A stretch of DNA of 64,000 nt from Longibacter sp051155795 (GCF_051155795.1 NZ_DAXETW010000005.1:1-64000), one strand, 5' to 3'; shown: positions 1 through 9,328, numbered from the stretch's first letter. Notes: generated by a model not told the origin, from the letters alone. Made by a program: numbers and translations.

Positions 1-801
1 CAGGACGCGGCGGCGGCTTACCCCGACATCGCGGAATGGCTATCTGCCGACGCCTTTCGCGAACGATTGCCGGACGTCCGAACGTGCGGAGGCGGCCTCT
101 TCATCCCTCGCGGCGGGGCGATCGACGTGCCGGCGTTCGTGAATGGCGTTCTGGATGCGGCCCGGTCGCATGGAGCGCACCTGCACACCGCGGCGGACGT
201 GCGGTACTGGTCGGAGCGGGACGGCACGGTGACGGTCGACGTAGAACACGCAGCCGCGGATGGCGGCGGGTCTCTCGAAACGTATCGCGGCTCCCACCTC
301 CTCCTTTGCGTCGGGCAGGGGTATTCTCGAATCGCCGAACTCACAAATCTCCAACTGACCGGCATCAAGGGTCAAACCGTCCGGGTCCGACGCCCGACGA
401 TAACGGGCAGCGGCCCGCTTCACCCGATGTCCGGTCGCGGCTACATCGTTCCTGATGACGACATCCTGATCCTTGGAAGCAGCTATCAACACAACTTCGA
501 CTCGCTCCAACCCGATCCGGAGGAGACGAACTACATCCTTACGAAAACCGCGGAGATGCTTCCCGGCCTCGAGCACGCCGAGGTGTTGGATGTCACCTCG
601 GGCGTTCGCGTGAAGCACCTGGACTCCAACCTTCCCATCGTCGGGCCGCTCCCGGACCGAGAGCGGATCTGGACATTCACCGCGCTCGGGTCGAAGGGGC
701 TGCTGACCGCCCCGATAATCGCACATGAACTACACGGCTACCTGCAGAATCCAGCGATCATTCCGAACGACCTCGCCGTTCCGCGACTACTCGACCCCTG
801 A
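1..801 (+). CDS. DAO-family FAD-dependent oxidoreductase, C-terminal part (cut by window edge)
   Basis: The reading frame is open from base 1 and stops at 801, so the N-terminus with its dinucleotide-binding GxGxxG lies outside the window. The visible 266 residues look like the substrate and C-terminal half of a D-amino-acid/glycine oxidase (DAO) fold. They include the GGGLFIPRGGAIDVPAF stretch that precedes the substrate domain, then LLLCVGQGYSRI, and the late FAD-contacting segment VGPLPDRERIWTFTALGSKG. Such enzymes oxidise amines or amino acids with FAD. The substrate cannot be named; ThiO-like, MnmC-C-like and sarcosine-oxidase-like proteins all share this pattern. A second flavoenzyme follows 200 bp downstream on the same strand. 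The 802-1001 gap shows no clear element. Confidence 0.75.
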   Translation, partial: QDAAAAYPDIAEWLSADAFRERLPDVRTCGGGLFIPRGGAIDVPAFVNGVLDAARSHGAHLHTAADVRYWSERDGTVTVDVEHAAADGGGSLETYRGSHLLLCVGQGYSRIAELTNLQLTGIKGQTVRVRRPTITGSGPLHPMSGRGYIVPDDDILILGSSYQHNFDSLQPDPEETNYILTKTAEMLPGLEHAEVLDVTSGVRVKHLDSNLPIVGPLPDRERIWTFTALGSKGLLTAPIIAHELHGYLQNPAIIPNDLAVPRLLDP

Positions 802-1001
802 CCTAAACGGACGTCGAGAGCCACGCACAATCAACCCGGGTCCCGTCGTCGGGAGCCCCAACCATTGAGTTGACAATCTGGAGACGTTTGCGTCGGTCTC
901 GACCGTCGTTCGAACGAAGCAGGACGGGGGTTGTACAGAGTCGTAGCGCGCCTGTGATTCCGGCCTTCACTGTCCTCCCGTCACCACGGCTTCTGCCTTC
1001 C

Positions 1002-2117
1002 ATGGATTACGATGTCATCATTGTCGGTGGCGGCCTCGCGGGGTGCACGGCAGCGACCCATCTTGCGGAGGCGGGCCACCGCGTTGCCCTGCTTGAGAAA
1101 GGCTCGTTTCCCCGGCACAAGCTGTGTGGTGAGTTCCTTTCGCCGGAAGTGCAGGACGCGTTTCAGTCGCTCGGTGTGATCGGCGAGATACGCGCGGCCG
1201 GATCGCACGACATCGACCGCGCCTGCATCACCTCCCCTGGCGGCGCCACCTTTCGGTGCGACCTGCCGGGCACGGCCATCGGCCTCAGCCGCTACGTGCT
1301 GGACGAACTTCTTTTCGAGCGCGCTGGCGACGCCGGCGCAGACACCTACGCCGGCACGAGGATCACCGACATTTCTGGTTCGCTCGACGACGGGTTCACC
1401 GTCACATCACCGGATGCAGAGTGGACCGCGCGGGTTGTTCTGGGTGCATTCGGGAAACGATCGACGCTTGACCGCAAACTGGATCGCCCCTTCCTTCAAC
1501 GTTCGTCTGACCTCGTCGCGTTCAAGGCTCATTTCCTGGGGCCTTCTGTCCCGCGGACGATCGAGATTCACACCTTCCCCGGCGGCTACTGCGGCGTGTC
1601 GCACGTAGAAAATGACCGCGTGAACGTGTGCTGGATCGGTCGGGCCGACGCTCTGCAGTCGGCGGGCGGCACGCCGGAGGCAATGATCGACGCCTCCCTC
1701 CGAAAGAATCCACACCTCGACGACCGCCTTTGCGATGCCGAGCGTGTAACCGATTCGTTTTACGCGGTCAGCCAGGTCTCGTTGGACGGTAAGGAACTCT
1801 TCCGCAACGATGTCTGCATGATCGGCGACACGGCCGGGATGATTGCGCCTTTATGCGGGGACGGGATGGCTATGGCGATCACCTCCGCGGAACTCGCCAC
1901 GCCGCACGTCGACAGCTTCCTCAACCGGCGATCGAGCGCGGCTGCCTTCCGGTCGGGCTACCGTACGGACTGGACGGATGCGTTCGGCCGGCGCATGCGA
2001 CTCGGTCGCCTCGCGCACGCCGCCGCGATGCGACCTGCTCTCGCAGCAGCCGCCGTAGGTTTTCTCCGCGCGGCGCCGATGGTCGGACGGTGGCTCGTCC
2101 GGAATACACGAGGATAA
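1002..2117 (+). CDS. NAD(P)/FAD-dependent oxidoreductase, geranylgeranyl-reductase-like family
   Basis: This is a 371-residue flavoprotein. It begins with the Rossmann FAD motif VIIVGGGLAGCTAATHLAEAG, followed by a basic/Cys segment (FPRHKLCGEFLSPE) typical of the geranylgeranyl reductase/halogenase-like group of class A flavoprotein monooxygenases. The second FAD motif, VCMIGDTAGMIAPLCGDGMAMA, lies near residue 270. The frame is open further upstream to 870, but the ATG at 1002 sits immediately before the FAD motif and is preferred. Relatives reduce polyprenyl chains or hydroxylate aromatic and polyketide substrates; nothing here fixes the substrate. The DAO-family gene just upstream may be co-transcribed. 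Confidence 0.8.
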   Translation: MDYDVIIVGGGLAGCTAATHLAEAGHRVALLEKGSFPRHKLCGEFLSPEVQDAFQSLGVIGEIRAAGSHDIDRACITSPGGATFRCDLPGTAIGLSRYVLDELLFERAGDAGADTYAGTRITDISGSLDDGFTVTSPDAEWTARVVLGAFGKRSTLDRKLDRPFLQRSSDLVAFKAHFLGPSVPRTIEIHTFPGGYCGVSHVENDRVNVCWIGRADALQSAGGTPEAMIDASLRKNPHLDDRLCDAERVTDSFYAVSQVSLDGKELFRNDVCMIGDTAGMIAPLCGDGMAMAITSAELATPHVDSFLNRRSSAAAFRSGYRTDWTDAFGRRMRLGRLAHAAAMRPALAAAAVGFLRAAPMVGRWLVRNTRG

Positions 2118-2137
2118 GCGGCAGTGACGACACCCTC

Positions 2138-3082
2138 TCACCGCGACGCCGCGCGCCGTAGGCGGTCCATGAGGGCGAGACCAAGCCCTTCCTCCGGCAC
2201 CTCCTGAGCGAAAATCCGCCGGCATCCCAGGGCGTCGCATTCGCGGAGAAAATAAAACAGCTCCCTCCCATACGCCTTAATCGACGGTGCAACGAACACG
2301 TTGGCAAAGGCCGCAGGAACGGCCGGCTCGTCGATCCCGATGTACCCGTGAATGGCCGCAGCATCGGCCTCCCCCGGATCCTTGACGATCACGACTTCTG
2401 CCTCTGGTGCGTAGTGACGGTGCTTCGTTCCCGGGCTCCGCGGTACGTCCGGCGCATCATCCACCTCCCGAATCGTGGGCACCACGTCGCGCAGCGCCTC
2501 CATTGACACGGCGCCGGGGCGGAGAACGGCGGGAGTATCGGTGGTCACATCCACGACGGTCGACTCAATCCCGGCGTCCGTTCGCCCCCCCCGCAGGATG
2601 CACGGGACGCGTCCGACGAGGTCCTCATAGGCCGCGCGCCACGTGGTCGGGCTGGGGCGACCGGACCGATTGGCCGACGGCGCAGCGACCGGCGTTTCGC
2701 AGGCGCGCAGAAAGGCACGTGCGATCGGCAGAGACGGGATGCGCACGCCCACGGTGTCGAGTCCTGCGGTGACGCGGTCGGAGAGCGCCGCCGCCCTCGG
2801 CAGGACGAGCGTCAGCGGTCCCGGCGTAAATGCCTCCAGCAGATCCTCTGCGGCAGAAGTTACCGTCGCTGCAACCGTTCCGAGGTCCGACCGATCGGCA
2901 AGATGAACGATCAACGGGTTGTCAGACGGCCGCCCCTTGGCCCGGAAGATGGCCTCCACCGCGTCGGGATTTAGTGCGTCCGCACCGAGTCCGTAGACGG
3001 TTTCCGTCGGAAAGACGGCAAGCTCGCCTCGCTGGATGTACTCGGCGGCTTCTTCCGGGGACGAGGTGATCGTTGTTTTCAC
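2138..3082 (-). CDS. sua5: L-threonylcarbamoyladenylate synthase, Sua5/YrdC type
   Basis: This 314-residue protein has an N-terminal YrdC domain (about residues 8-200) and a C-terminal Sua5 domain (about 215-314). Family signatures are visible: VFPTETVYGLGADA near residue 24, the substrate-binding KGRPSDNPLIVHL near 50, and APSANRSGRPSPT near 135. The enzyme makes threonylcarbamoyl-AMP from threonine, bicarbonate and ATP, the first step of the t6A37 tRNA modification. Its length fits the two-domain Sua5 form rather than the short TsaC form. It is convergent with the flavoenzyme gene upstream in the window, with only 20 bp between stops, and looks monocistronic. Confidence 0.93.
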   Translation of the reverse strand: MKTTITSSPEEAAEYIQRGELAVFPTETVYGLGADALNPDAVEAIFRAKGRPSDNPLIVHLADRSDLGTVAATVTSAAEDLLEAFTPGPLTLVLPRAAALSDRVTAGLDTVGVRIPSLPIARAFLRACETPVAAPSANRSGRPSPTTWRAAYEDLVGRVPCILRGGRTDAGIESTVVDVTTDTPAVLRPGAVSMEALRDVVPTIREVDDAPDVPRSPGTKHRHYAPEAEVVIVKDPGEADAAAIHGYIGIDEPAVPAAFANVFVAPSIKAYGRELFYFLRECDALGCRRIFAQEVPEEGLGLALMDRLRRAASR

Positions 3083-3299
3083 GGGCTGAAACTGTACGGC
3101 GCGGTCGACGAATTCGAGTCGTATCTACTTCCGGAAGTACCCACCGATCCGTCTTAGAGTCGATCTCATCGGAAGCGCATATGCGCGAGAATCGCACCTG
3201 CAGTCTCTACGGCGGCATTTTTGCGAAAGGTCCAATTGACATCGCTGCAGCAACGTCGTAGCATCCATCAACGCTGTCTCCCGCTTACCGACCGGCCCC

Positions 3300-3803
3300 A
3301 TGTCTTCTCCCCTTCCGCCTCTCCCCTCCGCCCCACGAAACAGCAGCGGCGACGGTTCACTCCCCCCCGCGCCCCCGCCGGATCTGACCGCCTCGCATGT
3401 TGTGGACACGGTCGTGGACTCGGCTCAGTCCGTCCTCCGGCGCCGGTTTCGCGTACTGATGCTGGTCCGGGACGCGTACGACCGCCTTACCGAGGACGCT
3501 CCGTCGCTGCAGGCCGTACTGGACGATCTGACGACGATGCTCCGCTTACTGCTTGCATGGGCGAACTCGACCTACCGGCGCGTTCCGTGGACAGCCCTGT
3601 CGATGATCGCCGGCGCCGTGCTGTATTTCGTCATGCCGGTCGACCTGGTCCCCGACCTCCTCGGCCCCATCGGGCTCATGGATGATGCTGCGATCATAGC
3701 AACTGTCGTCGGGTCGGTACGCGACGAGTTGCAGCGGTTTCGGACATGGGAAAACGGGCGCTCTCTGCCGAGTGCATCGGGCCAGGGTGCGGCGCTCAGC
3801 TGA
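3300..3803 (+). CDS. DUF1232 (YkvA-like) membrane protein
   Basis: This 167-residue protein has a disordered, Ser/Pro-rich N-terminus (about 45 residues), a helical middle, and a C-terminal hydrophobic hairpin. The hairpin reads as AGAVLYFVMPVDLVPDLLGPIG, then LMDDAAIIATVV, around residues 105-140. The P-x-D-x-(I/V)-P-D core is the hallmark of the DUF1232/YkvA family of small inner-membrane proteins of unknown function. No catalytic residues are evident. It is convergent with the 554-residue secreted protein gene, 36 bp between stops, and has no partner on its own strand. Confidence 0.75.
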   Translation: MSSPLPPLPSAPRNSSGDGSLPPAPPPDLTASHVVDTVVDSAQSVLRRRFRVLMLVRDAYDRLTEDAPSLQAVLDDLTTMLRLLLAWANSTYRRVPWTALSMIAGAVLYFVMPVDLVPDLLGPIGLMDDAAIIATVVGSVRDELQRFRTWENGRSLPSASGQGAALS

Positions 3804-3839
3804 CGATGCCCCACCGACAGCCGCTGGCACAGCGGACCG

Positions 3840-5504
3840 TTACTCTTCGGGGGCGGCGCTACGGTCAATGCCGACCACTTCGTAGTGGCCCGACGGCGTC
3901 GCCTCCCCTGTTCGCCGCAGATACACGTCGGTCGTGCCGTACGACGGTGTGGTGATCCGGGCACGGTAGAATGGCGAGTGACCCGATGGAAGCTGGATTT
4001 CCGTGCCTGAGACAGATGTCCGGCCGATCTGGTCCGTGATCCGATGGGCCTCGTTCGAAAAGCGGTGCCACTGAACGAATCGAAGGCGCGGCGCCGTCCG
4101 CTCGACGTATCGGTGTAGCAGGTCCTCGAAAACGAGTCGCTCGCCGCTCACACGAAACTCATCGAGACCGCCGCCGAAACCGAGGTAGGCGGCGGCAATC
4201 GAGTCCCGTCGCCGGGATAGAACGGTGGTGACGTAGTCGACGGGAGCATCGTCCGGGTAGTCCGCGGCGTGCACCATGGCGCGAATCTCCCGATCCGTGA
4301 TGTGCGCGATCTGCGCGGCCATCCAGAAGGTGTCGGCAGAATCCCGCTGTGCAAATGCGGGGTTGGGGTGCTCGGGACGCCACTTGTCCGGGTCGAAATT
4401 TACGGCGCCGAATCGCCCCACGTGCGGGACGTCCGGATACTGGGTGTTGACCCAATCGCCTCCGCTCAGACCAAGCGTTCCCATCCGAACGAGAACGGGG
4501 CTGATCTCCACCAGGTACTCCCGACCCATCCACGGCTCCTTGGGCCCGACCTGCGCGCTACCCAGCGACTCAAACGTGTTGTACAGGTAGTGGCGCACGA
4601 ACGTCCGCTCCCCGTGGCGCACGGCCACGTCAAGGGTCCGCGTCGCCCGAATCCCCGTGTGGTTTAGCCACGCCGCTGCTACGTGTAGCCCGCGCAGCTC
4701 GCGACGGCGCTCATGTGGAAAAATGTCGTTGCCGTCGTCCGGGCGGGTTCCGTGGAAGCGAAACGGGCCGATCCGTTCGACGACGGGCTCGGGAATACGC
4801 AGCGCCGCCGCCCGATACACGCCTCCGTCGACGGTCGGGGCGTTCTCAAGCGCCTGCCAGATATCTGCCTGCTGTACACCGTTCCGCGAGGCCGGGACGA
4901 GACGGCCCGGAGAAAACCGGATGATGCGAAGCTCCGGGACGTTGTAGCCAAGCGCGTGATACGCCCGGTTGGTAACCGCACCGGCCGCCGTCGCCAGCAC
5001 TGGGTACTCGGGGGAGTCGAGGCGGAGTTCGTACCTCCGTCCATCCCCGTCCCGAATCCGGAGGCGGGCAACGGGACGCACCGAAAGCACGGATTCGACC
5101 ACCCAGGCGGAGTCCGTCGCCGGACCGTCTGTTTCGCCCGCACCGCGCCGGAGCGCCTCCAGCGTCATCCGCGTTCGATGGTGACGGGTTTCGTACCAGG
5201 ACGAGTTCGGGACCTGCTGGAGCGTGTTGACGTTGATCGCAGGCCCGGCGTCGCCCCGCGTTTCCACGAAGGTGTTGGACAGAAAACGGACGTAGTCGGA
5301 GGCCGTGCGCTGGACGGGCACGGGCATGTTGAGCCGATCGGGGTCCTCAGTGATGGGGTCGTCATCGAGAAAGCGCTGCGCCTGTGCGGTCGGTGTCGCC
5401 GTCAGGAGGGCGACGGCACAGGCGGAAACGAAAAACAGCGCGACGCGGGATGCGCCGGATGAAACGGACGTGTACACCGGATGCGAGCGAACGATCGGAG
5501 ACAA
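3840..5504 (-). CDS. Secreted protein of unknown function, partner of the BamA/TamA-like gene
   Basis: This 554-residue protein has an N-terminal signal peptide (hydrophobic VALFFVSACAVALLTATPTAQA, then mature QRFLDDD). A central segment with PHERRRELRGLHVAAAWLNHTG and LYNTFESLGSAQVGPKEP resembles, from memory of similar proteins, a conserved family often encoded beside Omp85-type barrels in diverged Gram-negative phyla. The C-terminal third contains VLSRRRDSIAAAYLGFGGGL. No enzymatic motif can be defended. It starts 38 bp after the stop of the upstream barrel gene on the same strand, so the two almost certainly form an operon. The product probably acts in the periplasm or at the cell surface with that barrel. 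Confidence 0.7.
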   Translation of the reverse strand: MSPIVRSHPVYTSVSSGASRVALFFVSACAVALLTATPTAQAQRFLDDDPITEDPDRLNMPVPVQRTASDYVRFLSNTFVETRGDAGPAINVNTLQQVPNSSWYETRHHRTRMTLEALRRGAGETDGPATDSAWVVESVLSVRPVARLRIRDGDGRRYELRLDSPEYPVLATAAGAVTNRAYHALGYNVPELRIIRFSPGRLVPASRNGVQQADIWQALENAPTVDGGVYRAAALRIPEPVVERIGPFRFHGTRPDDGNDIFPHERRRELRGLHVAAAWLNHTGIRATRTLDVAVRHGERTFVRHYLYNTFESLGSAQVGPKEPWMGREYLVEISPVLVRMGTLGLSGGDWVNTQYPDVPHVGRFGAVNFDPDKWRPEHPNPAFAQRDSADTFWMAAQIAHITDREIRAMVHAADYPDDAPVDYVTTVLSRRRDSIAAAYLGFGGGLDEFRVSGERLVFEDLLHRYVERTAPRLRFVQWHRFSNEAHRITDQIGRTSVSGTEIQLPSGHSPFYRARITTPSYGTTDVYLRRTGEATPSGHYEVVGIDRSAAPEE

Positions 5505-5542
5505 TCACGAAAAGGATGGACGCACACCAACGTCCTCCGGTC

Positions 5543-7090
5543 TCAGAGAATCGAGCCGAATTTGAGGTACGTCGAAAACCCTTCCACGCTTCTTGCGATC
5601 TCGAAGCGCGCGACCACGCCCTGCGACGATCGGAACCGGAATCCAACCCCGTATCCGAATTTCATGTCCTCCACGCTCACGTCGTTGATTTCAGAAAACA
5701 CCTGACCGGCGTCGGCGAAAAGGGCCATATCGAGCCGGTGCCAGATGTGACACCGCATCTCTGCCGTCGTCAGGACGACGTTCCGGTCCCGAAACCGCCC
5801 TCCGGTAAAGCCGCGCAGGGAGGCCGGGCCTCCGATGGACTGCATGCGGTAGAACGGGATCGTCTGCTTGTCGGGACTTTCGCTGAGCGAGAGGAACTGC
5901 CGAAACGCAAGTCCGCGCTGCATGCCGTGCTCCAGCGTAACGTACTGCTGAGCGTCCAGCGTGAGGCGTGCGTACGAATGGCGACGGTCGACGATGTCCT
6001 GATGATGGGTGAGGCTGGCAGCCAGGTAATACCCGCTTGTCGCGTCCAGAGAGATGCCCCGCAGGCGCTCTTCCGTGGGTGCGAAGCGGCGGCCGTAGGT
6101 CCGGTTATACGAATCATTTCGAGCATCAAGCTCGGCGAACACACCTCCGATGGCGTAGTCCGCATCGGCGCGGACGCCCGGCGGCGACGGAGAAAAGGCG
6201 TTCCCAACGCTGGGCTCGTCGGAATGAAGGCCCGGACCGACGCGGTCGCGGCGGTATGACAGATGCCCGCCGACGAGCAGCCGGTCGTTCAACGCGTACC
6301 CGGCCAGTCCGCCGACCATGCCTTCGTCGAGGCGGTAAAACGATCGGTTATCGACCTCCGTGTTGGGTCCGATGCCGTAGAAGCTCTCGGAGGCGCGATG
6401 CGTGTACCGGGAAAATCCGTATCCGACCCAGCGCTTGTGCTCGATGCCCCCGATCAGTTCCGTGCCCCAGTACCGGCGAAGGCTACCGAGAACCTGGGCG
6501 TGGGCGTGACGATTCGGCCCGCTGAAGAACGGCAGGTCGTAGTAAAGACCGCCGCTGGCACCCGCTTCGCCGGAGAGGCCGCCGAGGACCGGTTGCACGC
6601 CGTAGAGATCGGCGTTGGGAATATCAAGTACGAGGCGATCCGGCAGGACCAGACTGCGGTTGCGCTCGACAAATGCGACGAAACGCTCCGCGAGAGTGGC
6701 GTCGGGAGGCTCCATCGTGAGCGCCTTCTTCTGCCGCAGGGCTCGCCAGCGAGCGGTCCGCGTGCTGTCGCCACCGTCAACGTAGATGGCCGATTGCGCA
6801 GCCTCCAGCGGGAGGTCGGGCAGTTCGGCTTCCCGGATCAGTGCCCCGGCGGTCGTATCCGCGAGGTCCATGCCACCTGCCCGGGTGCCGATCGCCGCGA
6901 GAGCCTGATCTTGAATCGGTCCACGTAGCGGGCCTTCCTCGGTCTGCGCATGCGCCGGCGCGCAGAGCAGCAGCGAGAGCAACGCCGAAATGGCCCATGC
7001 GGCTGCGGGCTGAAAGGCCGTACAGGCGGCAACGCGCCAGCGAGCCACGTGCCGGCGATCGCTGCGTCGAATGGCGAGGTACGTGCTCAC
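5543..7090 (-). CDS. BamA/TamA-family (Omp85, surface antigen D15-like) outer-membrane barrel
   Basis: This 515-residue protein has a signal peptide ending in LLLCAPAHAQ. A mixed region of about 120 residues is followed by a long region of alternating amphipathic strands typical of a 16-strand Omp85 barrel. It includes RYWGTELIGGIEHKRWVGYG, GGPASLRGFTGGRFRDRN (the RGF/Y-type loop 6 signature of the superfamily) and a final strand ending YLKFGSIL. The protein is too short for five POTRA domains, so it is not the core BamA of the cell. A TamA-like or patatin-linked surface antigen is likelier. It is the first gene of a two-gene unit with the secreted protein downstream. Confidence 0.8.
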   Translation of the reverse strand: MSTYLAIRRSDRRHVARWRVAACTAFQPAAAWAISALLSLLLCAPAHAQTEEGPLRGPIQDQALAAIGTRAGGMDLADTTAGALIREAELPDLPLEAAQSAIYVDGGDSTRTARWRALRQKKALTMEPPDATLAERFVAFVERNRSLVLPDRLVLDIPNADLYGVQPVLGGLSGEAGASGGLYYDLPFFSGPNRHAHAQVLGSLRRYWGTELIGGIEHKRWVGYGFSRYTHRASESFYGIGPNTEVDNRSFYRLDEGMVGGLAGYALNDRLLVGGHLSYRRDRVGPGLHSDEPSVGNAFSPSPPGVRADADYAIGGVFAELDARNDSYNRTYGRRFAPTEERLRGISLDATSGYYLAASLTHHQDIVDRRHSYARLTLDAQQYVTLEHGMQRGLAFRQFLSLSESPDKQTIPFYRMQSIGGPASLRGFTGGRFRDRNVVLTTAEMRCHIWHRLDMALFADAGQVFSEINDVSVEDMKFGYGVGFRFRSSQGVVARFEIARSVEGFSTYLKFGSIL

Positions 7091-7269
7091 CAGGAAGATT
7101 CGAGATATGTGGAGTGGGCCAGCGGGTCAAACAAGGGCGGCCAACCGAAAGCCGCGCCATTCAAGAAGGTACGAAGCGGTCGGGTGCCGCGCAATATTGC
7201 CCGGATCTACGGACGGACCTTTTTCGTGCGACAGTGCCCAGAATCCTCCTTGTACACGACACCTTTGCG

Positions 7270-7374
7270 ATGGAGTCTTTCGTCGGCACCACCGGTTGGT
7301 ACCTTCTCCTCCTTGTCCTCGGTCTTGCCACCGGGGCACTGATTCAATGGTTTCGCCGGAAAGCAAACGAGTAA
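7270..7374 (+). CDS. Possible 34-residue single-pass membrane protein
   Basis: An ATG at 7270 opens a short frame: about seven polar residues, a clean hydrophobic segment (WYLLLLVLGLATGALI), then a basic tail (QWFRRKANE) before TAA at 7374. This N-out/C-in or signal-anchor layout with positive residues after the helix is what a real small membrane protein would look like. The frame lies in the gap between the divergent barrel gene and the convergent Fn3-like gene. No conserved neighbour supports it, and a hydrophobic 34-mer can arise by chance, so the call is tentative. Confidence 0.35.
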   Translation: MESFVGTTGWYLLLLVLGLATGALIQWFRRKANE

Positions 7375-7451
7375 TCCGGTAGACTTGCGGCCGAGTGCAC
7401 GACTTTAGCGTCGAGCGTCGCTGACCACGCTAAGATCAACGGAAAGTCGAG

Positions 7452-8255
7452 TTACGGCGTCGAAGATCCGGCGCCAACAGAGGTAGTATCTCCGGCTCCA
7501 CCCGGACCCGACCGTTGAACGACAATGTCCATGGCGCGATCGATGGAAATCCGATACGTATTGCCGTCCTCGTTCGGGACCGGCTCGTCCGGGTAGAGGT
7601 CGGTCGTATCGGCGACGGCGTCGGACGCCATTGCATCGTCGGTTTCGGTCCCCGTCTGCATGTAGATCATGCCCACGCCGACGGCAACCACGGTGACGAT
7701 GATAGAAAACACGACCGCCAGCGGCTCGGTCGAGTACGATCCGCCGGAGGAAACATCGGCCACAGGCTCGCTTCCTGATGCGTCCGCAACGTCCGGTTGC
7801 TCGGGACGCCAGTCGGCGAGAACGAATGTGCCGATCGTTCCATACGGCGTCCACTCCTCGTCCGACCGGTAAGCCCGAACTCGCCAGTACAGTGTCAAGC
7901 CTTCCTGCGGTGGGAGCCCGCTGTAGGTAAAGCGCGAACTCGATCCGACGCGACCGTCGAAGGCGATCTCGTCGAACGATCGGTCCTTCGCAATTTGCAA
8001 CTGGTACGTTTCCGCGTCCGGAACGTGCTCCCACTCGAAGGTGACGGACGGCTCATCGATCGTGGCGCCCTCCGCCGGACCGATCGGCGCGGGGACGCGT
8101 GGGCCGCCTGCAGGGTGTCCTGCAGGGTGTGACGACATATCTTCATCACCCGACGAATGGTCGGCGTCTTTGCCGGGCTTCCGTGATTCCGCGTCGTCCG
8201 CGTTGTGCGAATGGACTCCCTCCGGTGCTGGAAAATCGGAATCGGACGTCGTCAT
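7452..8255 (-). CDS. Fibronectin-III-like domain protein with one membrane helix
   Basis: This 267-residue protein has an acidic, His-rich, disordered N-terminus (1-50) and one Fn3-like beta domain at about 55-150, containing TFEWEHVPDAETYQLQIAKD and LTLYWRVRAY. A Ser/Asp-rich spacer, a single helix near 180-203 (PLAVVFSIIVTVVAVGVGMI) and a short C-terminal region with TYRISIDRAMDIV complete it. The Fn3-like W...A..Y.L.I pattern is common in secreted Bacteroidota proteins, but here the domain sits before the helix with no signal peptide. It starts 44 bp after the upstream ferredoxin gene's stop, so the two may be co-transcribed. The function is unknown. Confidence 0.65.
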   Translation of the reverse strand: MTTSDSDFPAPEGVHSHNADDAESRKPGKDADHSSGDEDMSSHPAGHPAGGPRVPAPIGPAEGATIDEPSVTFEWEHVPDAETYQLQIAKDRSFDEIAFDGRVGSSSRFTYSGLPPQEGLTLYWRVRAYRSDEEWTPYGTIGTFVLADWRPEQPDVADASGSEPVADVSSGGSYSTEPLAVVFSIIVTVVAVGVGMIYMQTGTETDDAMASDAVADTTDLYPDEPVPNEDGNTYRISIDRAMDIVVQRSGPGGAGDTTSVGAGSSTP

Positions 8256-8299
8256 AGGTGGCAGCGTACCTGGTCCGTACGAAACGAGGCGAACAGGCC

Positions 8300-8548
8300 C
8301 TACGGGACGATCTGTTCGCCGTCTTCGTCTTCAACGATAAGCGCATCCACGGGACAGATGGCGCACGACTCGACGAGACGCCCCTGGTCGATGTCCGGCG
8401 TTTCGTCCTGAAAGTCGACGAGGTTTGCATCGTCAATCTCGAAAATCTCTGGCGCGAGGTTCGTGCAGTTGCCGGATCCGATGCACAGCGTGCGGTCGAT
8501 TTTGACGGACACGCCACTGATCGTGCGTTCTCTGGTATCGTCGCTCAT
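8300..8548 (-). CDS. Single-cluster ferredoxin, [3Fe-4S] type
   Basis: This is an 82-residue acidic protein. Cluster ligands are visible as CIGSGNC (C-x5-C) near residue 22 and CAICPVDAL near residue 66. The C-x5-C spacing lacks the middle Cys of a [4Fe-4S] site, which is the pattern of Streptomyces/P450-type [3Fe-4S] ferredoxins. The CAIC doublet could still supply an extra ligand. It would act as a soluble one-electron carrier for a monooxygenase or dehydrogenase. No redox partner is adjacent; the next gene in the same direction is the Fn3-like membrane protein. Confidence 0.88.
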   Translation of the reverse strand: MSDDTRERTISGVSVKIDRTLCIGSGNCTNLAPEIFEIDDANLVDFQDETPDIDQGRLVESCAICPVDALIVEDEDGEQIVP

Positions 8549-8743
8549 GTGGTGCTTGAAAGCTTAGGAATGGGAGCAGGCAAACCGGCGGACCGGCCTT
8601 TCTTGTGAAGCCTTCTCACGGGACGCAGTAGGCACCGTTCCGGACCTTACGCAATGGAGTTGTAACCCGGGATGCTGTCATCGAATCAGCGGTCATCCGC
8701 GCGATCGTTGCGACAGACCGCCTCACCGTGGAGCCGTGCTCGG

Positions 8744-9328
8744 TCACCGACCGAGACCCTGCCGCGCCTGCTGCGACAGAAGGGTCGGCGGCGACTGCAG
8801 CGCGAGGCCGCGATCGGTCTTCCAGCACGCTGTTTCCGACAAGACGTACTCGCGCCCGTTCTCCGTGGCCATCTCCACGATGACCTCGTAACGCGTGAAA
8901 TCCCCCTCACGGATCGGCGTAAAATCCACCGTTTTGAACGTCACGGTCGACCAGTCGGTCAGCCCATGCCGTTCTCCTTCTCGATAGATCCGCTCGAAGG
9001 AGCGCTCGATTTCGTTCCGGCGGCGGTCGTAGCTTTCCATCCAGCCTTTCCGGTACGTCTCCGCATCTCGCCCCGCGGCGGCGCGGTGCTCAATCATGTA
9101 CTCGACGTCGGATCTGGTGTAGATCAGCCGATTAAACGCGTCGGCATCGCCGGCCTTCAGAGCAGAAACGATGGTTCGACCGAACGCATGCGGGTCTTGA
9201 GGTAACGTCGCGGACTCCCCGCACCCGCCCGTACAGCCGGGAATCATTGCGAGTACGAGGATCGCCAGAATCCAGCGGGGCGCATTTCGTGGGGACGCGC
9301 CCTGCCGATAGGCCGTAAATGAGAGCAT
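8744..9328 (-). CDS. Predicted lipoprotein of unknown function
   Basis: With the ATG at 9328 the product has 194 residues: a basic start, a hydrophobic stretch (WILAILVLAMIPGC) ending in a lipobox-like IPGC, then a helical, Arg/Glu-rich domain. A longer start at 9373 adds 15 residues and would move the signal peptide inward, so the shorter form is preferred. The body (FGRTIVSALKAGDADAFNRL and the following helices) resembles small periplasmic NTF2-like or DUF4878-type lipoproteins, but the similarity is too weak to name. The 195-bp gap to the ferredoxin gene (8549-8743) holds only a weak hairpin near 8607. Confidence 0.55.
   Translation of the reverse strand: MLSFTAYRQGASPRNAPRWILAILVLAMIPGCTGGCGESATLPQDPHAFGRTIVSALKAGDADAFNRLIYTRSDVEYMIEHRAAAGRDAETYRKGWMESYDRRRNEIERSFERIYREGERHGLTDWSTVTFKTVDFTPIREGDFTRYEVIVEMATENGREYVLSETACWKTDRGLALQSPPTLLSQQARQGLGR

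Noticed and set aside
803..1003. Short minus-strand frame between the two flavoenzyme genes
   Set aside because: 66 residues of low-information sequence, no start context and no domain.
5384..6259. 291-residue plus-strand frame over the barrel gene
   Set aside because: Shadow frame: composition is random and the minus strand holds a clear Omp85 barrel.
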